Positions 18,144 to 27,550 are shown, counted from the stretch's first letter. The stretch is 64,000 nucleotides of DNA from Pseudomonas sp. (GCF_030150285.1 NZ_JASLGE010000043.1:1-64000), one strand, 5' to 3'. Notes: generated by a model from the letters alone, not told the origin. A program made the numbers and translations.

Positions 18144-21100
18144 ATGACTGTTCCGGTCGCCCCCCCGTTGTCCCTCGGCCGCACTGAATTGCTTAAACAC
18201 AGCCTTACCCATCTATTCGATGGCCGCCCAACGCTGCGTGTGGTCATTGCCAATGCGCTGGAAAAGGCCCTTGGACAGCACTTTACAGGCCTGTTCGAGC
18301 AGCTTCGCGTTGCGCAGTTACAGATCGTCTGGGCCGTTGACTCCAATGAAAAGCCTTTGCCTGCACTGCGCGCGGTACCGCTGCTGGACGCCATGCTTGA
18401 GCATATCGCCGTCGGCACACCGTTGAATTACAGCTACTACGAGCCAACACAATGCTATGTGGTGCGTTTGGCCGAGGGTGAAGTACTCAGCGCCCATACC
18501 CCTTCATTCCTGTACATACCTACGGTTGAACGGGCGATGCGGCAGGTGTTGCAGCACTGGGTCTGGTCATTTAAGCAGGCGTTGCTGGACTTCTGGAACC
18601 AGCCTGTGCCCGGCTATCGGAGCCGCACCTTGTGGTTGGGACAATGGCTGGCGGACACCTTGTTGGCGACAGTTAACACCGGCCCCGGCCTGAGTGCCAA
18701 CCAGGTTGAAGTGGTGCGAGGCATGGTCCGAACGCCGTTGCTGGCCGAACGCCTACGACAGAGGCGCTATCAGGAGCAGCCCAAGGCGTATTTTGCCCAA
18801 CTGGTCGTAGAAACGGGCGACTCAACGGTCAACCAGTTGTTGCCAGATCTGCTGATCGTGCATGCCGTCAACGGGCAGGAGCACTTATTGCGGTGCCAAC
18901 CTTCAGGGCAGGTCGAGGCCTTTACCTCGCTCAGTGAGTATCTGCTAGAGCTGGGTGGGGTTTTGTCACACCGCTACCCGGGTAAAACCCTGACCTGCAA
19001 ACGCTATGAACCGGTAGGCCATTGCTTTCAGGTCCAGGCCAGGATCATTCTCAACAACCAAGTGGAAAGTCTCGATGACGTGGCAAAGGCCGCGCCGAGC
19101 GATGCCCGTACTTTGGTTCAGTTGGAGCGCCAGTTGCGGGAACTGACAGACCCCAGTGCACTTGTTGATGACAATGAACTGCTGATGTCCGAGCCCTTGG
19201 CGCGACTCTACAACGCACTACCCCAGTGGTTGCAGACGGCGGATGCTGTTGATCGCCAGGCCTATCGCTCGCATTTGATCGACCTGGCCGATGTTCACCG
19301 CAAGGAGGGGGGACGTGCGTTCAACGAAGGTATCCCCGACGTGCACGCCTATGCCACGCAACAGTTGCACCAACAGATGCGTCGGGACCAACCGCTGGCG
19401 CCGGGGTACAACCCCGACGACCTTGTACTCGAGTTTGCGGTGCCCTTCGGACCGTTTGGTACTGCGGGGCAGGTGCATACCGTCAGCTACACCCTGACGG
19501 AACTGGCCCTGCAAAACCTGGTGGCCTGGCCGGGCGGCCATATGACCATTCGGCACAAGCACAACCAACTGATTCAAGACTGGTGGCTTACGCCGATGTA
19601 CATCAGGCTTCTGATCGTGCGCGTCAATATCGGCGGCACCTACCCCCAATTGATTCGTCGCCTGTTGCTGGACGATAAAGCCGAGGCCCTGCGTCGCGAG
19701 GGTTTGTACGTCGAGCAGTTACGGGCGTCATTGCCTTTACTGGCGCTGGAAATGAAGCTGCAAGGGCAGGGCGGGTTGACGGACTGGGGCCACCGCTGTG
19801 TAGCGGCGTTGATGCAGCCCCTTGCCGAGCTTCGTGTGTTGGACGGGCAGAATGTGAACATATGCCCGTTGGGCTTTATGCAACGCCCTGGCAGCGCCCC
19901 GGATTTCGTGGCCAATATGTTCGTCATCGGCACCGGCAACCCGTTGAACGGGCGGTGTGTACTGTACCGGCCACTGTTCAAGGAGGCGTTGATTGAATAT
20001 GCCTCGGTGCAAGAGATGCTGAGCGCCTTTACGCACGCCGGCACGCTACGCGACAGTGTGCTGGAATGGTTACCCGATGCGGTAAGAAATGACTATATCG
20101 AGGGGGCCTTTCGCCTTGCGCAGCGTCCTCCGCAAGCGCAGTTTTTTACCCAGCCGCTGAGCGCTGATTTTAAGCATCAACTGTTTGCCAGTACCGCCCA
20201 AGCGTTGCTGGTGCTGGCCGACCGGCAAACGGTTTCGAACGTGGAGAGCCGCTGGGCCAGTCTCAAGGCGGGTGGCTGGTTGCTGCTGAATAGCGTGTTG
20301 GGTTCGCCGTGGGTCAAAGGGCCGCTGGCGCTGCTGGGGTGGGTGTTTTTGACCTTCACGGCGGTGCGCCAGGACATTCATGTTCTGGAAAGCGATGACG
20401 AGCGGGGCCGTGCGCCTGCCATCATCGACCTGCTGTTCAATATCGCGCTGGTACTGCTGCATGGCGTGCAGCGATCGCCAGGGGTCAGCGTTTCGAAAGA
20501 GCAACTACCACCCTGGCAGGAGACTGCGGGAGATACTCCCGTAATTGATGACAATGTGCCGCCTGCCGAGGTCAAGCCCGGGCCGGTGTATTTTCTGGAT
20601 GTCCCCGTGGGTAATGGCCTTAGCGCGCTGGATTTTACCTGGTTCAACAACCCGCGAATTGACTTTACGCCCGCTCAATTGACCTGGCTGGATCGCAATC
20701 GCGGCCCTGAAATCGGCCAAACCGAACCTGTCGCCCACGGTGAGCGAAAAGGCTTGTATGTGGTGGGTGGCAAGTGGTGCGCGCAGGTACGAGGCTTCGA
20801 TTATCAGGTGTCCCTGGAAGACGAAGGCGTGGTGGCGGTCAACCCCAACAACCCTCTGGATACCGGGCCTTGGCTGCGCAGTGACGGGCGGGGCAAGTGG
20901 GACTTTGACACGGGCATGTACTTGCGCGGCGGCGGCCCCAAGCGCCGCCAGGCGCTGAATGAGCGGATTGCACAACGTAATCGTCAGGTGGATGAACTGA
21001 CACGCAGGCTGAAAACGTTTGTGGAGGGCGAAAAAGCGACCAATGACAGCATCGTCGAAGAGTTGGGCAGAGCCCTGGAAGCTACAGAAGGCCAAAACAG

Positions 21101-22814
21101 TCAGAATTTTTCATACTTGGAAAAATCACTGCGGCTCAAGTATTTACGCACCGTACTGGACCGCGCCAAGGCGGATATCAGGGTGGGCCTGGACAGCGTT
21201 CAGGCTCGCCACGCCTTGAAACCCGATCCGTTGGACCACCAACTTCTCGGTGCTTTTTACCGCTCATTGTGCATGGTGTCGACCAATGTGCTGTTTGTGC
21301 TGAATGTGTCGGGCGGCCTCTTCAGGCAGTTGCACCCGACACTTAACGCCAGCGGACCCCTGGCGCTGGATGCTGAAGGCGCGGCGCTGTTTATCGGTTA
21401 CAAACGTGAGTTATTGAAAATACAACTGCAGCAGGTCGAAGAGTTCCAAGCGCTCAAACGCACGCTTCAAGCACTCAAGGATGTGCCGCGTGTGGGGGCC
21501 AAAATGGCCAGTGAGCAGGTGGTCGGGCAATTTTTTACCGACGCCAGTGGCGTAGATCGCGAGGGCACGGAAATGGACTTTCAGAACATGGTGCTCAGCA
21601 GTCTCAGCGACCTGGTGCCCACACAGGTGTTCGGTGAGGTCTGGGAACGTTTGAGAGCCATTACAGGCCCCTTGGGTTACACCGTAGAGTCTCACTCCAG
21701 GTTGGCCGATACGGCACTTTTCACCTATCGCGAGCGCATTGAGATTCTGGAAAGTGTGCGCGAGCGGTATGCCAAGGCGCATGACGCGTTGGCCCTGTTG
21801 CAACTGGAGGTGGGCGATCAATTGAACATGGCTGATTACCATAGCCTGAACGAGGTGCTCGAACGGCTCAACGTCACGGTGCAGCAGCAACTGGCTCAGG
21901 AGATCCGGGAGCATGACGAGTGGCTGCCAGAGCAGCCCAGGCCGTCTTCCTCGCAGCGCACTGCGCAGCGAATCATCCGCACCCGCAAACAAGGCGTCCT
22001 GATTGGGGTCGCCCGTGCACGGGCGTCAGAGCAGGACCCGGAAATTGTTGAGGTGATGGCTTCAATCTCGGCGGTGGAGCGTCGTTCGCAAACCCCTGAA
22101 CCCGAAAATCACAAGCTGGTATTCACCCGCTCACCTGAAGATGTGTGGGAGCAGGTGCAAACCCCCATGCCTCGTCATGAGGGTCGTTCATTGGTAACTA
22201 TTCGAGAGCAGTGCAATACCTTGCTGGGCAAGCTGGACGAAAAAATAAGGTTGGTGAAAACCTATTCAAAGATCTCCCGGTACCCGCTGGAGCTTGAAGA
22301 AACCCTGGAAAAGGATGCGCAAAAACTGGACGTGCTGAGCGCTGAAATTGAGCGCACCTTTCCCGATGAGCCGGTGGTGGAGAAACCCAAATCGGGCACC
22401 CCGCGTTCCTTGCTTAAGCGCTTGCACGAGGGGGCCGCGCGGTTACGCGAACAGGCTCTCTGGATTCTCAAGTCGGTGCCGCCCACCACACCGGTGGTGG
22501 AGTTTTTGTTGAGCAAGGGCGAGCTCAACCTGGTACGCATCGGTCAGCGTGTGGCCTTGAAGGGCGAGCGTCAGGATGTGGTTCAGGAATATGAGGTGCG
22601 CACTCAAAAGAACCAGGTGTTGTGGTATGCGCATGTGCATTACCCCGACCTCAGCACGCCGGTTAAATCGCCGACGGCGGCCCATTTCAAATTCAAAAAT
22701 CAGCGTTACGACAGCCAGGCCAGCCTGGCTGCCAAGGGGCAAGCGGCGACGGTGCATTACGGCAAAATCAGCGAAAAAATGCTCGATGAGCGTTTTTGGC
22801 CTTTGGAGGGGTAA
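18144..22814 (+). CDS. Large dermonecrotic-toxin-like protein (DUF6543 type)
   Basis: 1556 residues. The middle part (RCVAALMQP..., then VANMFVIG, VLYRPLF and LRDSVLEWLPDAVRNDY) matches the pattern I know from large Pseudomonas proteins annotated as dermonecrotic toxin domain or DUF6543. Two hydrophobic stretches at about 709-740 and 758-775 could insert into a membrane. A basic, helical, coiled-coil-like region starts near 930. No N-terminal signal peptide is seen. It is a single gene with its own upstream hairpin, after a terminator. Activity, export route and target are unknown; no immunity gene is obvious unless the small downstream gene serves. Confidence 0.65.
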   Translation: MTVPVAPPLSLGRTELLKHSLTHLFDGRPTLRVVIANALEKALGQHFTGLFEQLRVAQLQIVWAVDSNEKPLPALRAVPLLDAMLEHIAVGTPLNYSYYEPTQCYVVRLAEGEVLSAHTPSFLYIPTVERAMRQVLQHWVWSFKQALLDFWNQPVPGYRSRTLWLGQWLADTLLATVNTGPGLSANQVEVVRGMVRTPLLAERLRQRRYQEQPKAYFAQLVVETGDSTVNQLLPDLLIVHAVNGQEHLLRCQPSGQVEAFTSLSEYLLELGGVLSHRYPGKTLTCKRYEPVGHCFQVQARIILNNQVESLDDVAKAAPSDARTLVQLERQLRELTDPSALVDDNELLMSEPLARLYNALPQWLQTADAVDRQAYRSHLIDLADVHRKEGGRAFNEGIPDVHAYATQQLHQQMRRDQPLAPGYNPDDLVLEFAVPFGPFGTAGQVHTVSYTLTELALQNLVAWPGGHMTIRHKHNQLIQDWWLTPMYIRLLIVRVNIGGTYPQLIRRLLLDDKAEALRREGLYVEQLRASLPLLALEMKLQGQGGLTDWGHRCVAALMQPLAELRVLDGQNVNICPLGFMQRPGSAPDFVANMFVIGTGNPLNGRCVLYRPLFKEALIEYASVQEMLSAFTHAGTLRDSVLEWLPDAVRNDYIEGAFRLAQRPPQAQFFTQPLSADFKHQLFASTAQALLVLADRQTVSNVESRWASLKAGGWLLLNSVLGSPWVKGPLALLGWVFLTFTAVRQDIHVLESDDERGRAPAIIDLLFNIALVLLHGVQRSPGVSVSKEQLPPWQETAGDTPVIDDNVPPAEVKPGPVYFLDVPVGNGLSALDFTWFNNPRIDFTPAQLTWLDRNRGPEIGQTEPVAHGERKGLYVVGGKWCAQVRGFDYQVSLEDEGVVAVNPNNPLDTGPWLRSDGRGKWDFDTGMYLRGGGPKRRQALNERIAQRNRQVDELTRRLKTFVEGEKATNDSIVEELGRALEATEGQNSQNFSYLEKSLRLKYLRTVLDRAKADIRVGLDSVQARHALKPDPLDHQLLGAFYRSLCMVSTNVLFVLNVSGGLFRQLHPTLNASGPLALDAEGAALFIGYKRELLKIQLQQVEEFQALKRTLQALKDVPRVGAKMASEQVVGQFFTDASGVDREGTEMDFQNMVLSSLSDLVPTQVFGEVWERLRAITGPLGYTVESHSRLADTALFTYRERIEILESVRERYAKAHDALALLQLEVGDQLNMADYHSLNEVLERLNVTVQQQLAQEIREHDEWLPEQPRPSSSQRTAQRIIRTRKQGVLIGVARARASEQDPEIVEVMASISAVERRSQTPEPENHKLVFTRSPEDVWEQVQTPMPRHEGRSLVTIREQCNTLLGKLDEKIRLVKTYSKISRYPLELEETLEKDAQKLDVLSAEIERTFPDEPVVEKPKSGTPRSLLKRLHEGAARLREQALWILKSVPPTTPVVEFLLSKGELNLVRIGQRVALKGERQDVVQEYEVRTQKNQVLWYAHVHYPDLSTPVKSPTAAHFKFKNQRYDSQASLAAKGQAATVHYGKISEKMLDERFWPLEG

Positions 22815-22886
22815 ACGTCGGTGGCGGGCGTAGGGTTGATGGCCTTTATGGCCTATCATTACGCCTTTCCAACAGGTGATTGATAA

Positions 22887-23186
22887 ATGAACGATTCAAG
22901 CCAGACCTTGCCCATGGCCCTTCAAACCAGCGACATGCTGGTGATTGACGGGCTGCATGCCTGGGATTTTTCTCTGGATGAGCAGCAATTGTTGATCAAA
23001 TGCATGGACGGGCGGGCTGAGAAGCGTTGGGTGTTCACCCCGGCGCAACTGAATGCGGCGGTGTTTGACGACAGCCTGCAAAGCTGGGTGCTGAACGGTG
23101 ACGCGGGTGAGCACCGTCTGGTGTGCTTGAGTGCAATCAGCGGGAGCAATGATGACGACGATACAGAGGTGGCGGTTGAGGCTTAA
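22887..23186 (+). CDS. Small acidic protein, probably DUF5629 family
   Basis: 99 residues, soluble and acidic, with SDMLVIDGLHAWDFSLDE, CMDGRAEKRWVFTP and a DDDDTE tail. I think this is DUF5629, a small Pseudomonas family of unknown role, but I cannot confirm it. AGGTG precedes the ATG. Its 3' end overlaps the start of the lactonase gene, so the two are probably translated together. A link to the large upstream gene 72 bases away is possible but unproven. Confidence 0.65.
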   Translation: MNDSSQTLPMALQTSDMLVIDGLHAWDFSLDEQQLLIKCMDGRAEKRWVFTPAQLNAAVFDDSLQSWVLNGDAGEHRLVCLSAISGSNDDDDTEVAVEA

Positions 23187-24333
23187 ATGGTTGCCCTTGT
23201 TGATGGCTTCCGGCTTTGGCGCGTTGTCGGCTCCGGTGTGGGCCGACAACGAACTTGACCTGTTGGTCGGCTCGTACACCCAGGGCAAGAGCCAGGGCCT
23301 TTACCGGCTGCAGTTTGACCCCCGCACCGGGCATATCACGCCTGCGCCGCGGCAAGTGTTCAAGGCGGCCAACCCTTCCTGGCTGACCTTGAGCAAAGAC
23401 CGGCAACGGTTGTTTGTGCTCAATGAAAATGCCGATAAGGGGGCGGCCACCAGCCTGGCGATTGCCCCTGAAACCGGGCATTTGAGCCTGATCAACCAGG
23501 TTGGCACGCAAGGCGAGTCGCCCACCCATTCCAGCCTGAGCGCTGATGAGCGCTACCTGTTTGTCGCCAACTACGGCGCTAACACTGACCCGGGTGGCAG
23601 CCTGGTGGTGCTGCCGATCAACGCCGAAGGGCAACTGCAAGCTGTGACGCAGGTGAGCCGTCACGCCGGCAGCTTGGTCAACCCTGCGCGGCAATTGGCT
23701 TCGCATGTGCATTCGGTGGTGTCTTCCCCGGACGGCCGGTTTGTGTACGCCAGCGACCTGGGTGCCGACACCGTGTTCGTGTACCGCTACGACCCTGCGG
23801 CCAACCCTGAGCAGCCCCTGGTACCCGCCACGCCACCCGCCGTTGCCCTGCCGCCCGGCAGTGGGCCGCGCCACTTGTTGTTCGCCCCGGACGGCAAGCA
23901 CGCCTACCTGACGGCAGAAATGAGCGCGCAAGTGTTTGTGTTCGACGTCGAAAACGGTCAGCTCAAACAGCGTCAGGTTGTGGAGCTGGCGGCGGGCCAA
24001 CCGGCGCAAAACCGTGCAGCGGGGGCGTTGCATGTGTCGGCTGATGGTAAGTACCTGTACGTCAGCAACCGTGGCAAGGCCAATGAATTGCTGGTCTTTG
24101 CTATCGACCCGGGCAATGGTGAATTGACCCAAATTCAGCGCCGCTCGGTGGACGGTGATCATCCTCGCGAATTTGCCCTGAGCCCCGATGGCAAGTTCTT
24201 GTTGGTCGCCAACCAGATGAGCAACGCTATTGTGGTGATTGAACGGGATCCGGTTTCGGGCCTGTTGGGCAACACCGTGCAAACCCTGCCAATGGATTCG
24301 CCGTCAGACCTGCTATTCATTAAGCGGGCGTGA
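23149..24333 (+). CDS. Exported lactonase-family beta-propeller (6-phosphogluconolactonase-like)
   Basis: About 394 residues. The N-terminus is a signal peptide (basic RWRLRLK, hydrophobic LPLLMASGFGALSAP, cleavage after VWA). The rest is repeated strands of the seven-bladed propeller type (LLVGSYTQGKSQGLY, SPDGRFVYASDLGAD, SADGKYLYVSNRG, SPDGKFLLVANQMSN). Family members hydrolyse lactones, the best known being 6-phosphogluconolactone; an exported copy more likely handles periplasmic aldonolactones. Start is ATG 23149 or 23152 after GGGAG, inside the upstream gene. Lactone opening would fit the sugar-acid locus, but they are not in one operon. Confidence 0.82.
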   Translation: MMTTIQRWRLRLKWLPLLMASGFGALSAPVWADNELDLLVGSYTQGKSQGLYRLQFDPRTGHITPAPRQVFKAANPSWLTLSKDRQRLFVLNENADKGAATSLAIAPETGHLSLINQVGTQGESPTHSSLSADERYLFVANYGANTDPGGSLVVLPINAEGQLQAVTQVSRHAGSLVNPARQLASHVHSVVSSPDGRFVYASDLGADTVFVYRYDPAANPEQPLVPATPPAVALPPGSGPRHLLFAPDGKHAYLTAEMSAQVFVFDVENGQLKQRQVVELAAGQPAQNRAAGALHVSADGKYLYVSNRGKANELLVFAIDPGNGELTQIQRRSVDGDHPREFALSPDGKFLLVANQMSNAIVVIERDPVSGLLGNTVQTLPMDSPSDLLFIKRA

Positions 24334-24360
24334 GGGGGGCCATCCATGCGACTGCCGGTG

Positions 24361-24498
24361 TGTAGTCGATGACGGGCTTTGCGAGGCTGCGTGCGGCACG
24401 CAGTCGTCGCGAAACCGGCGATGCGGTACATGCGGTACACCCGGGATTCAGGTTTGCGCTTGCTGCGCAACCTATCGCAGCCTTCGGCAGCGACTACA
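24361..24498. repeat. REP-like repeat pair
   Basis: TGTAGTCG (24361-24368) and CGACTACA (24491-24498) bound the block. The right part, TTGCGCAACC...TCGCAGCC.TCGGCAGCGAC, is the reverse of the third unit at 363-410. It fills the convergent gap between the lactonase and anti-sigma genes. Confidence 0.7.
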
Positions 24499-25246
24499 GG
24501 GTTGTGCTGCTTTCGACTATGCGGGCGGCGGGCCCGTCGGCCGGGCCGACCATGGCGTAGTTGTAGCCTGGGCCTGACCAGTAGTCGGCCTGCAAGTCGC
24601 CGTCCCGGCGGCTGCCCCGTGGCAGCAGGCTGTTCTGCGGGCCCGGTGGGCGGATGTAAAAGCTGATGCGTTCGCCGCTGGCGTTGGTGTACAGCACCAT
24701 GGCGGCCGGGCCTTGGTCGGTGGACAGCAATCGGCTGCTGACCGCCTGAAACCCTGCACCGGACAAGTCCGGCAAGCGTTCGGCCCGGCTGAAGTAGCGG
24801 TCCACCCAGGCTTGCATGGTGGTGTCTTGTGTCACGTTGTAGTCCGCGGGCAATACGCCCTGTTCGGCAAACATGCGGTGCGCCACCAGGGCATCGGTCA
24901 TGGGCAGGTTGCTGGCCAGCAGTGTCATTTGCCGGGCCTGCCAGCCCCCCAGCCCCCCCACGCTCACGGCAATCAATAACACCGCCGCCGTGGCCCATTG
25001 CCGATGGGTTTGCCGACGTTGGCGCTGGCGGATGGCCGCCGGGTCGAGTGCCGGGTTGTCGGGCTGTCGCAAGGTGTCGTGCAGGGCGGCGCGCAAGGCT
25101 TGGGCGTCACGTTGCCAGGCCTGCACTTGAGCCGCGACCTCAGGGTGTGTGTGCAAGTAATGCTCAACCTGCTGGCGCTCGGCGTCGCTTAGGGCATGGT
25201 CGATATAAGCATGCAAATCCCGTTCACTGGGCGGTGTGGTGATCAT
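24494..25246 (-). CDS. Anti-sigma factor, single-pass membrane protein
   Basis: 250 residues. An N-terminal helical domain (SERDLHAYIDHALSDAERQQ) resembles the sigma-binding domain of zinc-type anti-sigma factors but lacks the HxxxCxxC zinc motif. One membrane helix (about 94-112, AAVLLIAVSVGGLGGW) precedes a periplasmic domain. The ATG at 25246 overlaps the stop of the sigma gene, the usual coupling of sigma and anti-sigma. It should hold the ECF factor inactive until a redox or envelope signal; the signal is not known. Confidence 0.85.
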   Translation of the reverse strand: MITTPPSERDLHAYIDHALSDAERQQVEHYLHTHPEVAAQVQAWQRDAQALRAALHDTLRQPDNPALDPAAIRQRQRRQTHRQWATAAVLLIAVSVGGLGGWQARQMTLLASNLPMTDALVAHRMFAEQGVLPADYNVTQDTTMQAWVDRYFSRAERLPDLSGAGFQAVSSRLLSTDQGPAAMVLYTNASGERISFYIRPPGPQNSLLPRGSRRDGDLQADYWSGPGYNYAMVGPADGPAARIVESSTTL

Positions 25247-25749
25247 TTGAGTCTCCGCAGGGCGGGGCGGGTGATTTCGCCTTCGCTGAGTTGGCGCAGG
25301 GCCTGGCGCGCGCGTGACAGCCGCGACATTACCGTGCCGATGGGCACGTCGAGAATATCGGCCACTTGCTGGTAGCTTAAGCCTTCGACCGACACCCACA
25401 GCAGCAGCGCCCGTTGTTCAGTGTTCAACTGGTCGAACGCGGCGAGGGCCGACTGGGCGAGCACCGTGCGTTCGGCCGAAGGTTGGGTATCGTCACGCCC
25501 GCTGATGAAATCGAGCATCCGCGCATAGCGGCGGGAGCGTCGGTGCTGGTCGAGAAACTGGCGGTACAAAATGGCAAACAACCACGCCCGCAAGTCCCCC
25601 TCGGGCCGCTTGCTATCCAGGTGGGTGAGGGCACGTTCCAGGCAAGCTTGCACCAGATCATCCGCGTTGCTGGCGTGGCGGGTCAACGACAGGGCAAAGC
25701 GCCGCAGGTTGGGGATGAGTTCGCGCAGTTGCTGGTCAAATGAGGTCAT
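25243..25749 (-). CDS. ECF-family RNA polymerase sigma factor
   Basis: 168 residues from the ATG at 25749. Region 2 is visible in ADDLVQACLERALTH and LRAWLFAILYRQFLDQHRR. Region 4 is in LLLWVSVEGLSYQQVADIL plus GTVMSRLSRARQALR. It is the first gene of a leftward operon with its anti-sigma partner. The matching promoters at 25791-25816 and 25859-25886 point to autoregulation and to direct control of the peroxidase/cytochrome operon opposite. Confidence 0.93.
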   Translation of the reverse strand: MTSFDQQLRELIPNLRRFALSLTRHASNADDLVQACLERALTHLDSKRPEGDLRAWLFAILYRQFLDQHRRSRRYARMLDFISGRDDTQPSAERTVLAQSALAAFDQLNTEQRALLLWVSVEGLSYQQVADILDVPIGTVMSRLSRARQALRQLSEGEITRPALRRLK

Positions 25750-25790
25750 GGTGCCCTGCACGGTGTGGGTCAGTCGGTGTTTGATCTACA

Positions 25791-25816
25791 GACGACCCGG
25801 CGGGCGGGTTATTCCC
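25791..25816 (-). promoter_or_regulatory. Predicted ECF promoter for the sigma/anti-sigma operon
   Basis: On the minus strand GGGAATAA (25816 to 25809) is followed after 14 bases by CGTC (25794 to 25791). The -35 word and the spacing are identical to the promoter on the opposite strand. GGAATAA with CGTC is a typical ECF pattern. Confidence 0.7.
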
Positions 25817-25858
25817 GGTGGTCGAAAAAAAAGACTGAAAAAATAATCGCAACCACCC

Positions 25859-25886
25859 GGGAATAAGCTTCGATGGGCTACGTCTT
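25859..25886 (+). promoter_or_regulatory. Predicted ECF promoter for the peroxidase/cytochrome operon
   Basis: GGGAATAA (25859-25866), 14 bases, then CGTCTT (25881-25886), about 45 bases before the ATG at 25929. Mirrors the minus-strand promoter with the same spacing. Confidence 0.72.
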
Positions 25887-25928
25887 ATTGGCCTATCCCC
25901 CAAACGGCCTGTGGCCCTGGAGTGTTAT

Positions 25929-27011
25929 ATGGTAGATCAATTGCCGCCCGGACGACCCGCCAGGCCTGCGTTGAGCCGTGCCAGCGTGATGTGGCGGCTT
26001 GCGGGCATCGGTGCGGTGGTCGCTGCACTGGCCGCAGCGTTTTACTACGTCAACGGCACGCTGGACTCACAGCGCTTGCGCCCCAAAACCCTGGTCGATG
26101 CGCTGGAACATAACAACGGCGTGCACCCGGGCTATCGACGCAATCATGCCAAAGGCCTGTGCGTGGCCGGTTACTTTGACAGCACGGGCGCTGCGCAAAG
26201 CCTGTCCCGCGCGCAAGTGTTCGAACCGGGGCGCACGCCCGTGCAAGGGCGGTTTGCTTTGCCCAGTGGCAACCCGTATGCCCCGGACAGCAGTGTGCCG
26301 ATCCGCAGCCTGGCGCTGCGATTCACCCAAGCTAACGGCCAGCAATGGCGCACGGGTATGAACAGCATGCCGGTGTTCCCGGTGGGCACGCCCGAGGCGT
26401 TCTATCAAATGCTGCAGGCGGGTGCACCGGACCCGGCCACCGGCAAACCCAACCCCACGGCCATGCCGGCGTTCTTTGCCGCTCACCCGGAAACCGCCGC
26501 GTTTTTACAGTGGGTCAAAACGGCCAAACCGTCCGCCAGTTTCGCCACCGAACGCTACAACGGCATCAACGCCTTTTACCTGGTGAATGCGGCGGGGCAA
26601 CGTCAGGCCGTGCGCTGGAGCGTAGTGCCCGAGGGGCAAGACGCTGCCGGTACCGGTGCCCCGAACGATGCGGATTACCTGCAGCAGGATCTGGTTCGGC
26701 GGTTGGCGGCGGGACCATTGAAATGGCAACTCAACCTGACCCTGGCCGAGCCGGGCGACCCCACCGGCGACGCGAGCAAAGCCTGGCCGGACGGTCGCAC
26801 CGTGATCAATGCGGGCACCCTGGTTGTGCAGCGTGCCCACGCGCAGAACAACGGCGATTGCCGCGACATCAACTACGACCCCCTGATTTTGCCCGACGGC
26901 ATTGAAGGCTCGGACGATCCATTGCTGGCGGCCCGCTCGGCGGCCTATGCCAGCTCATACCAGCGCCGTACCCGTGAAGTTGATCAGCTACCTCAGGAGC
27001 CCCGCCCATGA
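25929..27011 (+). CDS. Catalase-family peroxidase (SrpA-like)
   Basis: 360 residues, shorter than a full catalase. One membrane anchor or uncleaved signal is at about 20-40 (GIGAVVAALAAAFYY), so the enzyme domain should face the periplasm. The catalase core is recognisable: GVHPGYRRNHAKGLCVAGYF, RSLALRFT, and FATERYNGINAFYLVN. The upstream GTG at 25911 is less likely than the ATG at 25929, which has GGAG eight bases before it. Its stop overlaps the cytochrome b561 start (ATGA), implying a two-protein system in which the cytochrome hands quinol electrons to the haem peroxidase. Confidence 0.85.
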   Translation: MVDQLPPGRPARPALSRASVMWRLAGIGAVVAALAAAFYYVNGTLDSQRLRPKTLVDALEHNNGVHPGYRRNHAKGLCVAGYFDSTGAAQSLSRAQVFEPGRTPVQGRFALPSGNPYAPDSSVPIRSLALRFTQANGQQWRTGMNSMPVFPVGTPEAFYQMLQAGAPDPATGKPNPTAMPAFFAAHPETAAFLQWVKTAKPSASFATERYNGINAFYLVNAAGQRQAVRWSVVPEGQDAAGTGAPNDADYLQQDLVRRLAAGPLKWQLNLTLAEPGDPTGDASKAWPDGRTVINAGTLVVQRAHAQNNGDCRDINYDPLILPDGIEGSDDPLLAARSAAYASSYQRRTREVDQLPQEPRP

Positions 27012-27550
27012 GCGCTTCCCCCTCGCATTTCGCCCCTGTGGCGCGTTTACTGCACTGGCTGATGGCCGTGATGATGATTGCCATGCTGTTTATCGGCGCG
27101 GGGCTGGCGGCCTCGGTTTCCGAGCGCCATACGTGGTTGTTGAACCTGCACAAACCGCTGGGCATTGCGATCCTGCTGCTGGTGGTGGTTCGCCTGATCG
27201 TGCGGTTCACCACCCGGCAGCCCGCACTGCCCGCCGACTTGCCCTGGGTTCAAGTGCTGGGGGCCAAGCTGTCGCATAGTGTGTTGTACGGGTTGATGTT
27301 CAGTTTGCCGTTAGTGGGGTGGGCAATGATCTCGGCGGCCGGCGACCCGGTGATGTTGACCCACAGCCTGCAATTGCCATCGATAGTGCCCGCCAATGCC
27401 AGCGTATTTGCCCGCTTGCGCCAGGCGCATACCTTTTTGGCGTACTTACTGTTCTTTACCGTATTGCTGCACCTGGCGGCTGCGCTGTACCACGGCTGGG
27501 TCCGCCGGGATGGCGTGCTCGACAGCATGCTGCGCAAACCCCGAGGCTGA
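27008..27550 (+). CDS. Cytochrome b561 partner of the peroxidase
   Basis: 180 residues, four membrane helices. Likely haem histidines are in LHWLMAV, NLHKPLG, LSHSVLYG and LHLAAALYHGW. Overlap with the peroxidase gene and the shared ECF promoter indicate joint expression. Expected role is quinol oxidation feeding the periplasmic peroxidase. The normal C-terminus (ALYHGWVRRDGVL...) is followed downstream by a second, degenerate copy of the same motif. Confidence 0.88.
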   Translation: MSASPSHFAPVARLLHWLMAVMMIAMLFIGAGLAASVSERHTWLLNLHKPLGIAILLLVVVRLIVRFTTRQPALPADLPWVQVLGAKLSHSVLYGLMFSLPLVGWAMISAAGDPVMLTHSLQLPSIVPANASVFARLRQAHTFLAYLLFFTVLLHLAAALYHGWVRRDGVLDSMLRKPRG

